Positions 36,701 through 44,031 of a DNA stretch of 64,000 nt are shown one piece after another. Position numbers and translations under genes: made by a program. Numbering within the stretch: the stretch's first letter is position 1; each line of letters starts with the position of its first letter. Source of the stretch: Aureispira anguillae (GTDB lineage Bacteria; Bacteroidota; Bacteroidia; Chitinophagales; Saprospiraceae); the NCBI RefSeq assembly GCF_026000115.1, contig NZ_AP026867.1:4211716-4275715 (forward strand). Direction: 5' to 3'. The notes under the pieces were generated by a model. The model was not told where the DNA came from, searched no databases, and saw nothing but the letters and a program-made list of their open reading frames with translations.

Positions 36701-37186
36701 ATTTCCTGTACTGGTTAAGTTAGAGATAGAACTATTTCGGCAGCAACTAGACCAACTCACCATCCAATCTGTGCAAGTCTGGGGTAAAGTAACAATCCCA
36801 CAGTAAATATAAACTTCTGTGCCAGGGAGCATGCCGCCAGAACAAGTAGTCGCCCAGCCTGGGCAAGCACAGGTTTGAGGGGCAAATACTTCGTACATGG
36901 TATCCAAAGATAACGTAACATTGCCTAAAGAAGCTCCACAATTTGCAGAGTTAATGTTGATGGTCTCTTGAGTCGGCATCCCAACACCACTGCAATCTCT
37001 ATACAATGACAACTTGATTCGATATTGGTCGTTCCCTAGACATTCATAGGAAAATTCACCACCTGAAATATGAGTCGCTTGAATGGTTCCTGTTCCTAAG
37101 AAAAAAAAACAGCTAGTAAAAAGGAAGCATAGACGAATACAGCCCCAATAACTTGGCGCTATCGTTAAGATTTTTTTGTAATTCAT
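33734..37186 (-). CDS. Giant T9SS type A cargo protein
   Basis: An 1150-residue secreted protein from ATG 37186. The signal peptide ends near GTIQA and is followed by the THISGGEFSYECLGNDQYRI opening seen in many Bacteroidota surface proteins. Ig-like and PKD-like beta domains follow. One segment near residue 650 (FDFYCNTYNQFRISSNGFITF) matches a nidogen-like or similar surface-protein module, and a fibronectin-like piece lies near residue 960. The C-terminal type A sorting domain begins at LTCYPNPTNGWLYIE and ends ITQKVIKQ. The role is probably adhesive. TTG at 37195 is less likely than the ATG. Confidence 0.88.
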   Translation of the reverse strand: MNYKKILTIAPSYWGCIRLCFLFTSCFFFLGTGTIQATHISGGEFSYECLGNDQYRIKLSLYRDCSGVGMPTQETININSANCGASLGNVTLSLDTMYEVFAPQTCACPGWATTCSGGMLPGTEVYIYCGIVTLPQTCTDWMVSWSSCCRNSSISNLTSTGNMYIEAMINNTICNSSPVFTISPIAYLEAGECYNYSYGVLDPEGDSLHYALTCPLQGANNCISNIAGLSPTQPFYTNPANSLGFDQSTGQMTFCLDSSQSQFAITAITVYQILNGDTIGYVQRDAAFIVYNNAIANAPVAVATSPNAVSGGTYNVANNSFEVCAGQALSFEIIAYDPEGNPVLIDSSNTNLDRMVGAGNWSIVLDTAGGYRPDSVRALIQINTSTAQVGSNVITITLTDNAAPFKGAQLLNYGLNVMGIKSFIDKREIDTITDCSAPAAAIVDTYCPGGALSIPLNSKAVSSNGMGTYSWGQVSGVAVTFSDSTIANPIVHIPTTTQNGDSIVLEVTYTSGTCVVTDEVVIYFENLPLGLILNSSSVVLCPNGQQDSVLLSTDFANGNALGGSYTWTATPANYLTSLTNTNSATSLAILSGNPNDSVTYQVNYANGLCVDSADITLYWRPGFLQLTTSADTVCSGDTIPLMAVLTDTLFSIDSMGCNNYQVDSILFAPVVGTGTNVSLGDDAFSANLPIGFDFDFYCNTYNQFRISSNGFITFDLAGTSASSTGCCAGQVLPDASIPNNLIALAWEDLNPSNGGAIDYFTVGTSPNRQLVINFTNVSRFGGANAVTAQIVLHESTNLIDIYTISVLPDGATTQGIENIDGTMGLAVPGRNGSVWSATNDAYRFTPNNTASFGPITYNWMPSNSLNNSSIYNPNANPFGTTNYKVVVDEGGCVRTDSIEITVLSDLSAPIMNCGLATTPTSAVLFEWGQVMGATAWEYSLDSGVTWTTVPLQDSSLLVNGLLQGTCYQILVRALGGSGICPNNMIAALSCCTNTLNAVITQNGTTLTAQEAGPNIIYQWIDCGNGNSFIMGATGQSFTPTANGNYAVMISDGINSITSTCTNVNVIAINQLKEELGLTCYPNPTNGWLYIEKAFVEAIEVKILDNMGRTLLTTNTTQKKMGIDLSEYPVGVYFVTIGNAQKYITQKVIKQ

Positions 37187-37754
37187 TTCTAACAATTTAG
37201 TGGATTAAATAATAGCGTTCCTTTTCATTCCCTAAAGAAAATGAAGGTAGAAGCTCCCACAATAATTTACAGATTGCTGAAAAATAGAATAAAGGAGAAG
37301 TACCTTGGTCATCATTTAGTTTCTAATCTGGAGGGAAAAGAGTTTGATGAGCGAGGCATTTATTCTAAGGACAATCACTAGATACCGCTATCTATTGCCT
37401 TTATTGTAGATAAATATGAAATCACAATTAGTTTATAATATATTTAAGAGACTTTCTGCTTCCTATTTCGTTAAAAATACTCGCCGTAGCTAAGGCTACG
37501 TCTGCGTTTTTTGCCTCATAGCAAACAAAAATTCTAGATAAATGTGATTTAAACTAATCATAACTCCATACTTATATAAATATATACTTTATAAGCCATA
37601 ACAAAAAATTATATGATTTATAAGTTCCTATAATTTTCAAACTGAAGATTTCAAGTACGCTGATTCACTTTTTTTTTGTAAATTCGCAACATTCTATAAA
37701 AAATGAAGGACGATTCCTTTTGATCAGTCTATTGATTATAAATAATTTAAGTTT
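37187..37754. other. Divergent intergenic region upstream of biotin carboxylase
   Basis: About 568 bp. It holds the extragenic palindrome at 37485-37500 and a TAAATTCG (-7-like variant) at 37679-37686 on the plus strand. A 46-codon ORF at 37241-37381 has no recognisable family and was not accepted. Confidence 0.55.
37485..37500. repeat. Extragenic palindrome, family member 2
   Basis: CGTAGC-TAAG-GCTACG hairpin in the same flanking context (TTC...AAA...TCGCC upstream, TCTGCG downstream) as the element at 31653. Confidence 0.5.
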
Positions 37755-39239
37755 ATGAAAAAGATACTTGTCGCCAATCGAGGAGAAATTGCCATGCGTG
37801 TTATGCGTACTTGCCGTGAAATGGGCATCAAAACGGTTGCAGTTTATTCTGAAGCCGATCGAAATGCACCACATGTTCGCTATGCTGATGAAGCAATTTG
37901 TTTAGGGCCTGCCCCATCCAATCAATCTTATCTTCTTGGTGACAAAATCATATCCGTAGCCAAAGAATTAGGAGTTGAAGGAATTCACCCTGGATATGGT
38001 TTCTTGAGTGAGAATGCTGTTTTTGCTCAACAAGTAACAGATGCAGGAATTGCTTTTATTGGTCCCAAGCCACATGCCATTGAAATGATGGGTAGCAAAC
38101 TCGCCGCCAAGGAAGCAGCAAAAGCCAATAATATTCCCTTGGTTCCTGGTACAGAAGAAGCAATAGAAGATCCTGAGTTGGCCAAAAAGATTGCCTTAGA
38201 AATAGGTTTTCCTATTCTGATAAAAGCATCTGCTGGTGGTGGTGGAAAAGGGATGCGTGTTGTAAAAAACATTGAGGAACTAGACGAACAAATGGAACGT
38301 GCGATTTCTGAAGCCTTGTCTGCTTTTGGAGATGGTTCTGTTTTTATTGAGAAATATGTTACTTCTCCTCGCCATATTGAGATACAAGTACTAGCCGACA
38401 GCCATGGCAATGTAATTCATTTATTTGAACGAGAATGCTCGATTCAACGTCGTCACCAAAAAGTGATTGAAGAAGCACCATCTATTGTTTTGACCCCAGA
38501 ACTGCGTCAAGCAATGGGCGAATGTGCCGTTCGTGTTGCTCAACTTTGCGATTATGTTGGTGCTGGTACCGTTGAGTTTTTGCTGGAAGATAACACCAAC
38601 TTCTATTTCCTAGAAATGAATACTCGTTTGCAGGTAGAACATCCTGTAACTGAATTGATTTCGGGCGTAGACTTGGTTAAGCAGCAAATTTTGATTGCGA
38701 GAGGAGAAGTTTTGAGCATCCAGCAAGAAGAATTAAAAATCTTAGGGCATTCTCTTGAATTGCGTGTTTATGCAGAGGATCCTACCAATAATTTCTTGCC
38801 TAGTATTGGTAAGTTAAGCACCTACGAAATTCCTAAAGGAACAGGTGTCCGAGTTGATGATGGATTTGAGGAAGGCATGGACATTCCAATTTATTACGAT
38901 CCTATGATTGCCAAATTGATTACCTATGGCAAAGATAGAGAAGAAGCCATACAACGTATGTTGCGTGCTATTGAAGAGTACCATATTGATGGCTGCGAAA
39001 CTACGCTTTCTTTTGGTACTTATGTACTACAGCACGATGCCTTTGTTTCTGGTAATTTTGACACGAATTTTGTGAACAAACACTTTGATCCAGAAACACT
39101 CAAACAATCCAATGAAGGAGAAGCTCAATTAGCCGCTCAATTAGCCGCTTATTTGATGGATAATAATAAACAACAAGCTGTTGAAACAGTTGATTCTAAT
39201 AATAAAAGTTCTAAATGGGCAGCTCGTAGATGGAGCTAA
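37755..39239 (+). CDS. accC: Biotin carboxylase subunit of an acyl-CoA carboxylase
   Basis: A 494-residue protein of the AccC type. Motifs are the N-terminal ILVANRGEIAMRVMRTC, GIHPGYGFLSEN, the ATP-grasp glycine loop IKASAGGGGKGMR, HLFERECSIQRRHQKVIEE, and EMNTRLQVEHPVTE. It carboxylates biotin on a partner BCCP using ATP and bicarbonate. The Ser/Asn-rich tail of about 40 residues ending in WAARRWS is beyond the core. No accB or carboxyltransferase gene adjoins it, so acetyl-CoA versus propionyl- or methylcrotonyl-CoA use cannot be decided. Confidence 0.9.
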   Translation: MKKILVANRGEIAMRVMRTCREMGIKTVAVYSEADRNAPHVRYADEAICLGPAPSNQSYLLGDKIISVAKELGVEGIHPGYGFLSENAVFAQQVTDAGIAFIGPKPHAIEMMGSKLAAKEAAKANNIPLVPGTEEAIEDPELAKKIALEIGFPILIKASAGGGGKGMRVVKNIEELDEQMERAISEALSAFGDGSVFIEKYVTSPRHIEIQVLADSHGNVIHLFERECSIQRRHQKVIEEAPSIVLTPELRQAMGECAVRVAQLCDYVGAGTVEFLLEDNTNFYFLEMNTRLQVEHPVTELISGVDLVKQQILIARGEVLSIQQEELKILGHSLELRVYAEDPTNNFLPSIGKLSTYEIPKGTGVRVDDGFEEGMDIPIYYDPMIAKLITYGKDREEAIQRMLRAIEEYHIDGCETTLSFGTYVLQHDAFVSGNFDTNFVNKHFDPETLKQSNEGEAQLAAQLAAYLMDNNKQQAVETVDSNNKSSKWAARRWS

Positions 39240-39247
39240 ATGCCCAG

Positions 39248-39309
39248 TTGAAGGGTTGAAAAACGATAAAATTCAGGTCTATTTTCAACCCTTCAAACGA
39301 GCTTTTTTT
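39248..39309 (+). terminator. Terminator after the biotin carboxylase gene
   Basis: A perfect 15-bp stem (TTGAAGGGTTGAAAA and complement) with a 19-nt loop, followed shortly by seven T residues. Confidence 0.85.
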
Positions 39310-39385
39310 ACAAGCTAACCTTGATACATTTCCTCCTTCTAAGTCCATTAATAAGGCAACTCCTGTGACGTTCTAAAACACTTAT

Positions 39386-40165
39386 TTATTTTACTTCTTG
39401 TAGTTTTCTAATTTGTGTCAATAAGGTCTTTTTGGGAGTAAATGGAATCATAGAAATCATTATTTTTTGAGGAAAGGTTAGCCCTGAAATTACATCTAAG
39501 GTTCCTTTTAGCATTCCTTTATACCCCTCTTCTGCTACGACTCTAGCACTTATTGCTTTTTCAAACAAAGAAGTTTTATTCATACCAGAAACCTGCCCAA
39601 ACTCTGTTGCTGTTGCCCCAGGCATCAAATTAGTAACGCTAATATTGGTATCGTGCAATTCCTCTGCGATTGCATTTGAAAAGAAGGTTACATACGCTTT
39701 TGTAGCATAATAAACCGCTTGCAAAGGGCCAGGCATTAGGCTAGCTGTAGAAGAAACATTGAGTATTTTTCCGCTGTTGCGTTTAACAAAATCAGGCAAA
39801 AATAATCGAGTCAATGCCGTCAATGCAACAATATTTAAATTAATCATTGCTAGATCTTTTTCCCATTCTCGTTCATGAAATTTGCCCAATCCTCCAAAAC
39901 CTGCGTTGTTGATTAAATAATCAATTTCCACTCCTACTTGTTTTAGTTCATCATAGATTTCTTGGGCGGCATTAGGAAGCGTTAAATCTTTTGCAATAAC
40001 AGTAACTTTAATGTTATATGTCGCTTCTAATTTATGTTTAAGTTCCATTAATTTATCCGCTCTCCTAGCCACTAAAACCAAATTTCCTTTTTGCTCTGCA
40101 TGGATACAGGCCAACTCTTTTCCGATGCCACTGCTTGCGCCAGTGATTAATGCTGTCTTTGCCAT
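39386..40165 (-). CDS. Short-chain dehydrogenase/reductase
   Basis: A 259-residue classical SDR from ATG 40165. It has the cofactor motif TGASSGIGKE, the NNAG motif in LINNAGFGG, Ser in LNVSSTAS, and the YATK catalytic pair. The Arg-rich stretch VARRADK after strand 2 suggests NADP(H). The DltE/YqjQ-like group is the closest by pattern; the substrate is unknown. A TATCTTTG -7 element lies about 100 nt upstream, so it can be transcribed independently of the AraC gene behind it. Confidence 0.9.
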   Translation of the reverse strand: MAKTALITGASSGIGKELACIHAEQKGNLVLVARRADKLMELKHKLEATYNIKVTVIAKDLTLPNAAQEIYDELKQVGVEIDYLINNAGFGGLGKFHEREWEKDLAMINLNIVALTALTRLFLPDFVKRNSGKILNVSSTASLMPGPLQAVYYATKAYVTFFSNAIAEELHDTNISVTNLMPGATATEFGQVSGMNKTSLFEKAISARVVAEEGYKGMLKGTLDVISGLTFPQKIMISMIPFTPKKTLLTQIRKLQEVK

Positions 40166-40266
40166 ATCTTTTGATTTAATTTTTATTATTTTGACTAAAT
40201 ACAATCATGCTTTAATCTAGCTATTGTTTGTTTTGTACTCAATTAGTTTGATTAAAATTGATATTA

Positions 40267-40274
40267 CAAAGATA
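40267..40274 (-). promoter_or_regulatory. Candidate -7 promoter element of the SDR gene
   Basis: The minus strand reads TATCTTTG, an exact TAnnTTTG match, between the AraC-type gene and the SDR gene. Confidence 0.5.
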
Positions 40275-40335
40275 AGGCATTGATGAACTAAGGGTTTGTC
40301 TATTACCGTCAACTTTACTTGTCAAAAACAGTCAC

Positions 40336-41169
40336 CTAGTGAGCCATTTTTTTTATCTCGGAAGGATTTTCGCCAAAATACTTCTTAAAAGAGCGGCTAA
40401 AATGCGCTAAGTCTTCAAAGCCTACCTCTAAGTACACATCCGAGGGCATTTTATGCGTTTGAAGCAATAAGCTTCTTGCCAATTCCAAACGCTGTTGTTT
40501 AATCCACTGATGAGGCGGTTTTTGAAAAAGCGCTTTAAAATCTCTATTAAATGTAGAAAGGCTTCGACCAGACATCTTTGCCAGTTTCTCCAAGGAGATA
40601 TTATACATAAAATTATGTCGTACAAAGTTTTCTAAATCGGCTCGCTCTACTCTTGTATAATCTTTTAAAATAGGCACCAAATCGGGGCGAGACTGAGTGA
40701 CGGCCAACAAAGCTTCCATTGTTTTTAACTCAACCATAGAACGATCCAATTGTAAATTACCTTCTATATAAGTCCAAATAGAATCCATCAACCCTTTTAA
40801 TAAGACATTATAAGGTAGGTCAACAATTTGCTCGACAGGCGCTAATTTTGTTGGCTTTACTCCTACCTTTTCTATTACCTTTTGCAAAAATTCATCTTGT
40901 AAAATAAAGGCAATCATCTTGGCACTACCTTCATTTTCTCCCCATGTTTTAAAACATTGCCCATGCGTATATTTTCGAATCAATGCAAAAGCTCCTTTTT
41001 TTATGGTGTGTAACTTCTGATTGACTTCTAAATTTAGTTGTCCTCGTTGCACATAAAATAAAACATTGCTTGGATAATAAATAGAATGCGGTTCTACAAC
41101 ATGTGCTTCTACAGAGGCAGCAATTTGCATATTCTGGCAATCTATGGTTGTAATTGTTGTCTTTTCCAT
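40336..41169 (-). CDS. AraC-family transcriptional regulator
   Basis: A 277-residue regulator. The N-terminal cupin-like sensor domain (HSIYYPSNVLFYVQRGQL) is followed by the AraC double HTH in the last 100 residues, with KLAKMSGRSLSTFNRDFKAL and the closing VYLEVGFEDLAHFSRSFKK. It probably controls the SDR gene 171 bp downstream in the same orientation; AraC-SDR pairs of this kind are frequent in Bacteroidota. The ligand is unknown. Confidence 0.9.
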   Translation of the reverse strand: MEKTTITTIDCQNMQIAASVEAHVVEPHSIYYPSNVLFYVQRGQLNLEVNQKLHTIKKGAFALIRKYTHGQCFKTWGENEGSAKMIAFILQDEFLQKVIEKVGVKPTKLAPVEQIVDLPYNVLLKGLMDSIWTYIEGNLQLDRSMVELKTMEALLAVTQSRPDLVPILKDYTRVERADLENFVRHNFMYNISLEKLAKMSGRSLSTFNRDFKALFQKPPHQWIKQQRLELARSLLLQTHKMPSDVYLEVGFEDLAHFSRSFKKYFGENPSEIKKMAH

Positions 41170-41266
41170 AAATTAAAGATAATAATTTATCTGTTTACTT
41201 CGTACACTATAAAGCAATTATAGCTCAACAGTATCGTCACAACAACAACGGTCTTACTTGGATATA

Positions 41267-41301
41267 ATTTCAGCATTGAGTTTTGAACTCAACGCTGAAA
41301 T
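41267..41301 (-). terminator. Terminator after the DsbA-like gene
   Basis: A 15-bp stem with one A-C mismatch (ATTTCAGC and TTGAGTT arms) and a 3-nt loop, 14 bp past the stop. Confidence 0.6.
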
Positions 41302-41314
41302 GCTTATACATTAG

Positions 41315-42037
41315 TTATTGATTCAAGTAATTACTTAACCTTTTCTCCAATTCATCATACTTGACATAACCACTGGACAGTAAAATTCGCTTCTCCTTAG
41401 TTACTAATACAACAGCAGGAAAACCACTAAGACCTTCTGCCTCCCAAGTTTCAAAGTCTTGCATTGCTTTTTGTTGATAAATAGGATCCAATAACTTTTG
41501 GTAAAAGTCGGCAGAGTCTAATCCTATTTGAGCCGCATAGTTAGAATAGGTTGCCCAGTCTTCTATCTCCATTCCATCTCTATAAATTGCCTTTTGTAAA
41601 AGACTTGAAAATTCCATTGTTTTTGATGGATAATGCTCTTTTACAACGCATAGAGCAGTGGCGGGATATAGAGAATTTAAGACCATCGTTCCGCTCTCTA
41701 AAGGTCCTTCTAAAAAAGCCTTGCCAAATTTAACCCCTGTTAATGCTTCTACTTGTTTATAAGCTCCTGCCTTGATATAGGGAGCAACTTGACCAATTGC
41801 CCCTACTCGATCCCCTAAAAACAAACCGCCACTCACCACATCAAAATCCATTTTTTGGTGGTATTTTCCATAAATTTCGCTCATAACAGGACTAAAACCA
41901 TAACACCAACCACAAAGGGCATCGTAATAATAAATCAATTGATAATTTTTCATTTTTTTTTCTTTCGTAAAGCAAGTTGTCGTTGTAAAAACAAGGAAAA
42001 TTAAGGCTACCCTTCCCAATTGATAGATGCTACCCAT
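41315..42037 (-). CDS. DsbA/FrnE-family thiol-disulfide protein
   Basis: A 240-residue thioredoxin-fold protein with active site C42-GW-C45 in YYYDALCGWCYGF. It has the helical insertion of the DsbA/FrnE family and a cis-Pro at GFPAV. The N-terminal 22 residues (LGRVALIFLVFTTTTC) look like a lipoprotein or membrane signal, which is unusual for the cytosolic FrnE group. If the Met at residue 29 (position 41953) were the start, the protein would be cytosolic. The first ATG overlaps the end of the NmrA-like gene by 31 bp, so translation is probably coupled. Confidence 0.85.
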   Translation of the reverse strand: MGSIYQLGRVALIFLVFTTTTCFTKEKKMKNYQLIYYYDALCGWCYGFSPVMSEIYGKYHQKMDFDVVSGGLFLGDRVGAIGQVAPYIKAGAYKQVEALTGVKFGKAFLEGPLESGTMVLNSLYPATALCVVKEHYPSKTMEFSSLLQKAIYRDGMEIEDWATYSNYAAQIGLDSADFYQKLLDPIYQQKAMQDFETWEAEGLSGFPAVVLVTKEKRILLSSGYVKYDELEKRLSNYLNQ

Positions 42038-42888
42038 TCTGTTAATGTTTGCGGTCTAACGGACAATAAGGTTTGTGTTTGAGCGAAGCCTTTGGCTATA
42101 ATTCGTTCGTAATTCTTCCTTAAATAACGATACAAATTTGAAATTTCCTTGGCAGGGACAGCACCAAAAGCAGGTAATAGCTGCTGCTCAAAATCATCTG
42201 CTGACAATCCAACAAATTTGATTTCCTTATTTATTTTCTTGCCAATGGCTGCTGCAATCTCTTCTCCTGTCCATAGATTTCCACCTATTGCTAAGGTTTC
42301 TCCTGCCAATTCTGGTCGTTGGAGGGCTGCCACTACATAATTTGCCAAATCAACATGACTCAACCAAGGTATCTTAGTTTGAGTAGGAATAGGATAAGGC
42401 AAAATCCCATGCTCTAAAATTACGGGAATTGACCAAGGAGCCGCTAGATTATCAATATAAACATCTGGCATCAATGTGATGACCTTGAGGTTAGAAGCAT
42501 CAAAAAGAGCTTTGATTTCAAGCTTGAGGTCAAGAGCAAGCAACCCTGTTTTTTCCTTGGGCAAATCAAAACCTGTATTAAAGACCACTAAATCGACCGC
42601 ATTCTTTTCGCAAGATTGAATAAAATTTTGGGTATAACTGATCGCTTTTTCTAACTCAAAGATTAGAGGAAAGGTGTATACAGCCGCCTTGACATCTTTT
42701 AATGCATTCGATAAATCATGGGCATCTGCCCAATCTCCTATGTGCACCTCAATCCCCTCTCGCTCAAAATCATTGGTTTCTTTTTTACGTGCTAAAGTAC
42801 GAATAGAATAACCTTGTTCTATTAAACTTGAAGCAATAGCCCCACCTTGGAATCCTGTTGCAGCAGCAACAAATACTTTTTTGTTCAT
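42007..42888 (-). CDS. NmrA-like NAD(P)-binding protein
   Basis: A 293-residue atypical SDR (NmrA/quinone-oxidoreductase-like). The Rossmann motif ATGFQGGAIASSL is at residues 10-22, with IRTLARKK after strand 2, which favours NADP(H). It lacks the YxxxK catalytic pair. Relatives sense the redox state of NADP or reduce quinones. It is divergent from an HxlR regulator and overlaps the DsbA-like gene, forming a two-gene unit. Confidence 0.85.
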   Translation of the reverse strand: MNKKVFVAAATGFQGGAIASSLIEQGYSIRTLARKKETNDFEREGIEVHIGDWADAHDLSNALKDVKAAVYTFPLIFELEKAISYTQNFIQSCEKNAVDLVVFNTGFDLPKEKTGLLALDLKLEIKALFDASNLKVITLMPDVYIDNLAAPWSIPVILEHGILPYPIPTQTKIPWLSHVDLANYVVAALQRPELAGETLAIGGNLWTGEEIAAAIGKKINKEIKFVGLSADDFEQQLLPAFGAVPAKEISNLYRYLRKNYERIIAKGFAQTQTLLSVRPQTLTEWVASINWEG

Positions 42889-42899
42889 TTTTTTTAGTT

Positions 42900-43035
42900 T
42901 AATACTCCGCTGATTAGTTCCCTACGGTCATGAGATAGTTTTTTAGTTTTTAACAACTAAAGCATAGCGCTCACGAAGTAAAAAACATAAAAAAGCATCT
43001 TGTATCAATTTGATACGATTTTCTAGCGGAGTAAT
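42900..43035. repeat. MITE-like inverted-repeat element, copy A
   Basis: An element of about 136 bp with terminal inverted repeats TACTCCGCT/AGCGGAGTA. It shares a core (AAAAAACATAAAAAAGCATC) and end sequences with copy B at 55274-55418. It lies in the divergent promoter region between NmrA-like and HxlR genes and encodes nothing. Confidence 0.6.
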
Positions 43036-43178
43036 GTTAGTTTTAAATCCTTTGTTATTTTTTCAATCAAGTACAAAATTATACCTTTACTATAGATTCC
43101 ACAAGTACCTACCTTTTAGTAAGTAACGTACTAAAAAGTATGAAAAACTCATTATCAAGGAGATTGAAGTAAAAAAAA

Positions 43179-43502
43179 ATGAAAAATAAAATAGAGCCAT
43201 GCCCTGTTACAGAGGCAATAAAAATAATTGGTGGTAAATGGCGGTTACAAATTATTTATCAGATTGGGTATGAAAAGAGAAGATTTGGAGAACTGAAACG
43301 TTTAATTCCTACAATTAGCGAAAAAATGCTAATCCAAGAGCTTAAGAAATTGACAGAATTTGGGATTATACATAGAAAGGCCTATCGAGAAATTCCACCT
43401 AGAGTAGAATATTCTATAACAGAATTAGGAATGGATATTTTCCCAATTATAGAACAAATAAAAACCTTTGGGCAAAAAAGAATTGAACTAAACAATCCAT
43501 AA
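43179..43502 (+). CDS. HxlR-family transcriptional regulator
   Basis: A 107-residue winged-helix protein with the HxlR pattern: C8 in EPCPVTEAIKIIGGKWRLQI, RFGELKRLIPTISEKML, and the wing YREIPPRVEYSITELG. The N-terminal Cys is the redox- or quinone-sensing residue in QorR and HypR relatives. Its divergent position indicates that it controls the NmrA-like/DsbA-like pair, probably in response to electrophile or disulfide stress. A MITE-like element lies between the two promoters. Confidence 0.93.
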   Translation: MKNKIEPCPVTEAIKIIGGKWRLQIIYQIGYEKRRFGELKRLIPTISEKMLIQELKKLTEFGIIHRKAYREIPPRVEYSITELGMDIFPIIEQIKTFGQKRIELNNP

Positions 43503-43558
43503 TTGGATAAGACAACTACTCCCCTTTCTCCAAAGGATTTTGCAGTAAATAATCAAGT

Positions 43559-43930
43559 TTAAGCTCTTTCTATTGCTTTAAGTTTGACCTGTTGCCTAGT
43601 TACGGTCGCAAAATGCCCCAACAATTGAGCATTGTTCTCATCAATAGCTTCCAAAACTACTCTAGTTTTGGCATAAATATTATCTGCTTTTACGTCAACC
43701 AAGATAATTCCCGACTGGACTCGGTTGTTTCTAAACAAATCTTGGGCAAATTCTTTATCTCCTGTTAATAAGATGTATTGCTCTCCATTTGCTTTTCGGC
43801 AAAGCGCTTCTTCTGAGGTGTCCCCATCTGCTTCTGTAGCATAATAAACTTCGTGCTGGTTGTTACGCATAGCGGAAATAAGTTCTGACTCTACTGATCG
43901 ATAAGCTATAAATTTATGTGACATAGGCAT
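43559..43930 (-). CDS. DUF5615 PIN-like protein, probably catalytically altered
   Basis: A 123-residue protein with the DUF5615 layout: an N-terminal strand, the HEVYYATEADGDTSEEAL region, and the LLTGDKEFAQ motif (D58, F61) followed by a GIILVDV strand. DUF5615 proteins are PIN-nuclease-like, often toxins paired with DUF433. The usual N-terminal acidic LADE/N motif is FIAYRSV here, so a metal-binding Asp seems lost. No DUF433 partner is adjacent. ATG at 43930, or the second ATG two codons later. Confidence 0.7.
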   Translation of the reverse strand: MPMSHKFIAYRSVESELISAMRNNQHEVYYATEADGDTSEEALCRKANGEQYILLTGDKEFAQDLFRNNRVQSGIILVDVKADNIYAKTRVVLEAIDENNAQLLGHFATVTRQQVKLKAIERA

Positions 43931-43965
43931 TTGCTGGTTAGAATGAACGAATACTTTTTAAACTG

Positions 43966-43998
43966 AAAAAGGCTAGTACTTGTTGCACTAGCCTTTTT
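43966..43998. terminator. Terminator after the fused E1 gene
   Basis: A perfect 12-bp stem (AAAAAGGCTAGT and complement) with a 9-nt loop and T-rich ends in both directions, 33 bp past the E1 stop. Confidence 0.85.
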
Positions 43999-44031
43999 AT
44001 TTATTATAAATCTATGGTTCAAATTACAATA

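Noticed and set aside
37241-37381. 46-codon plus-strand ORF in the intergenic region before biotin carboxylase
   Set aside because: No recognisable domain, no promoter element close by and no neighbour suggesting function; could not be supported.
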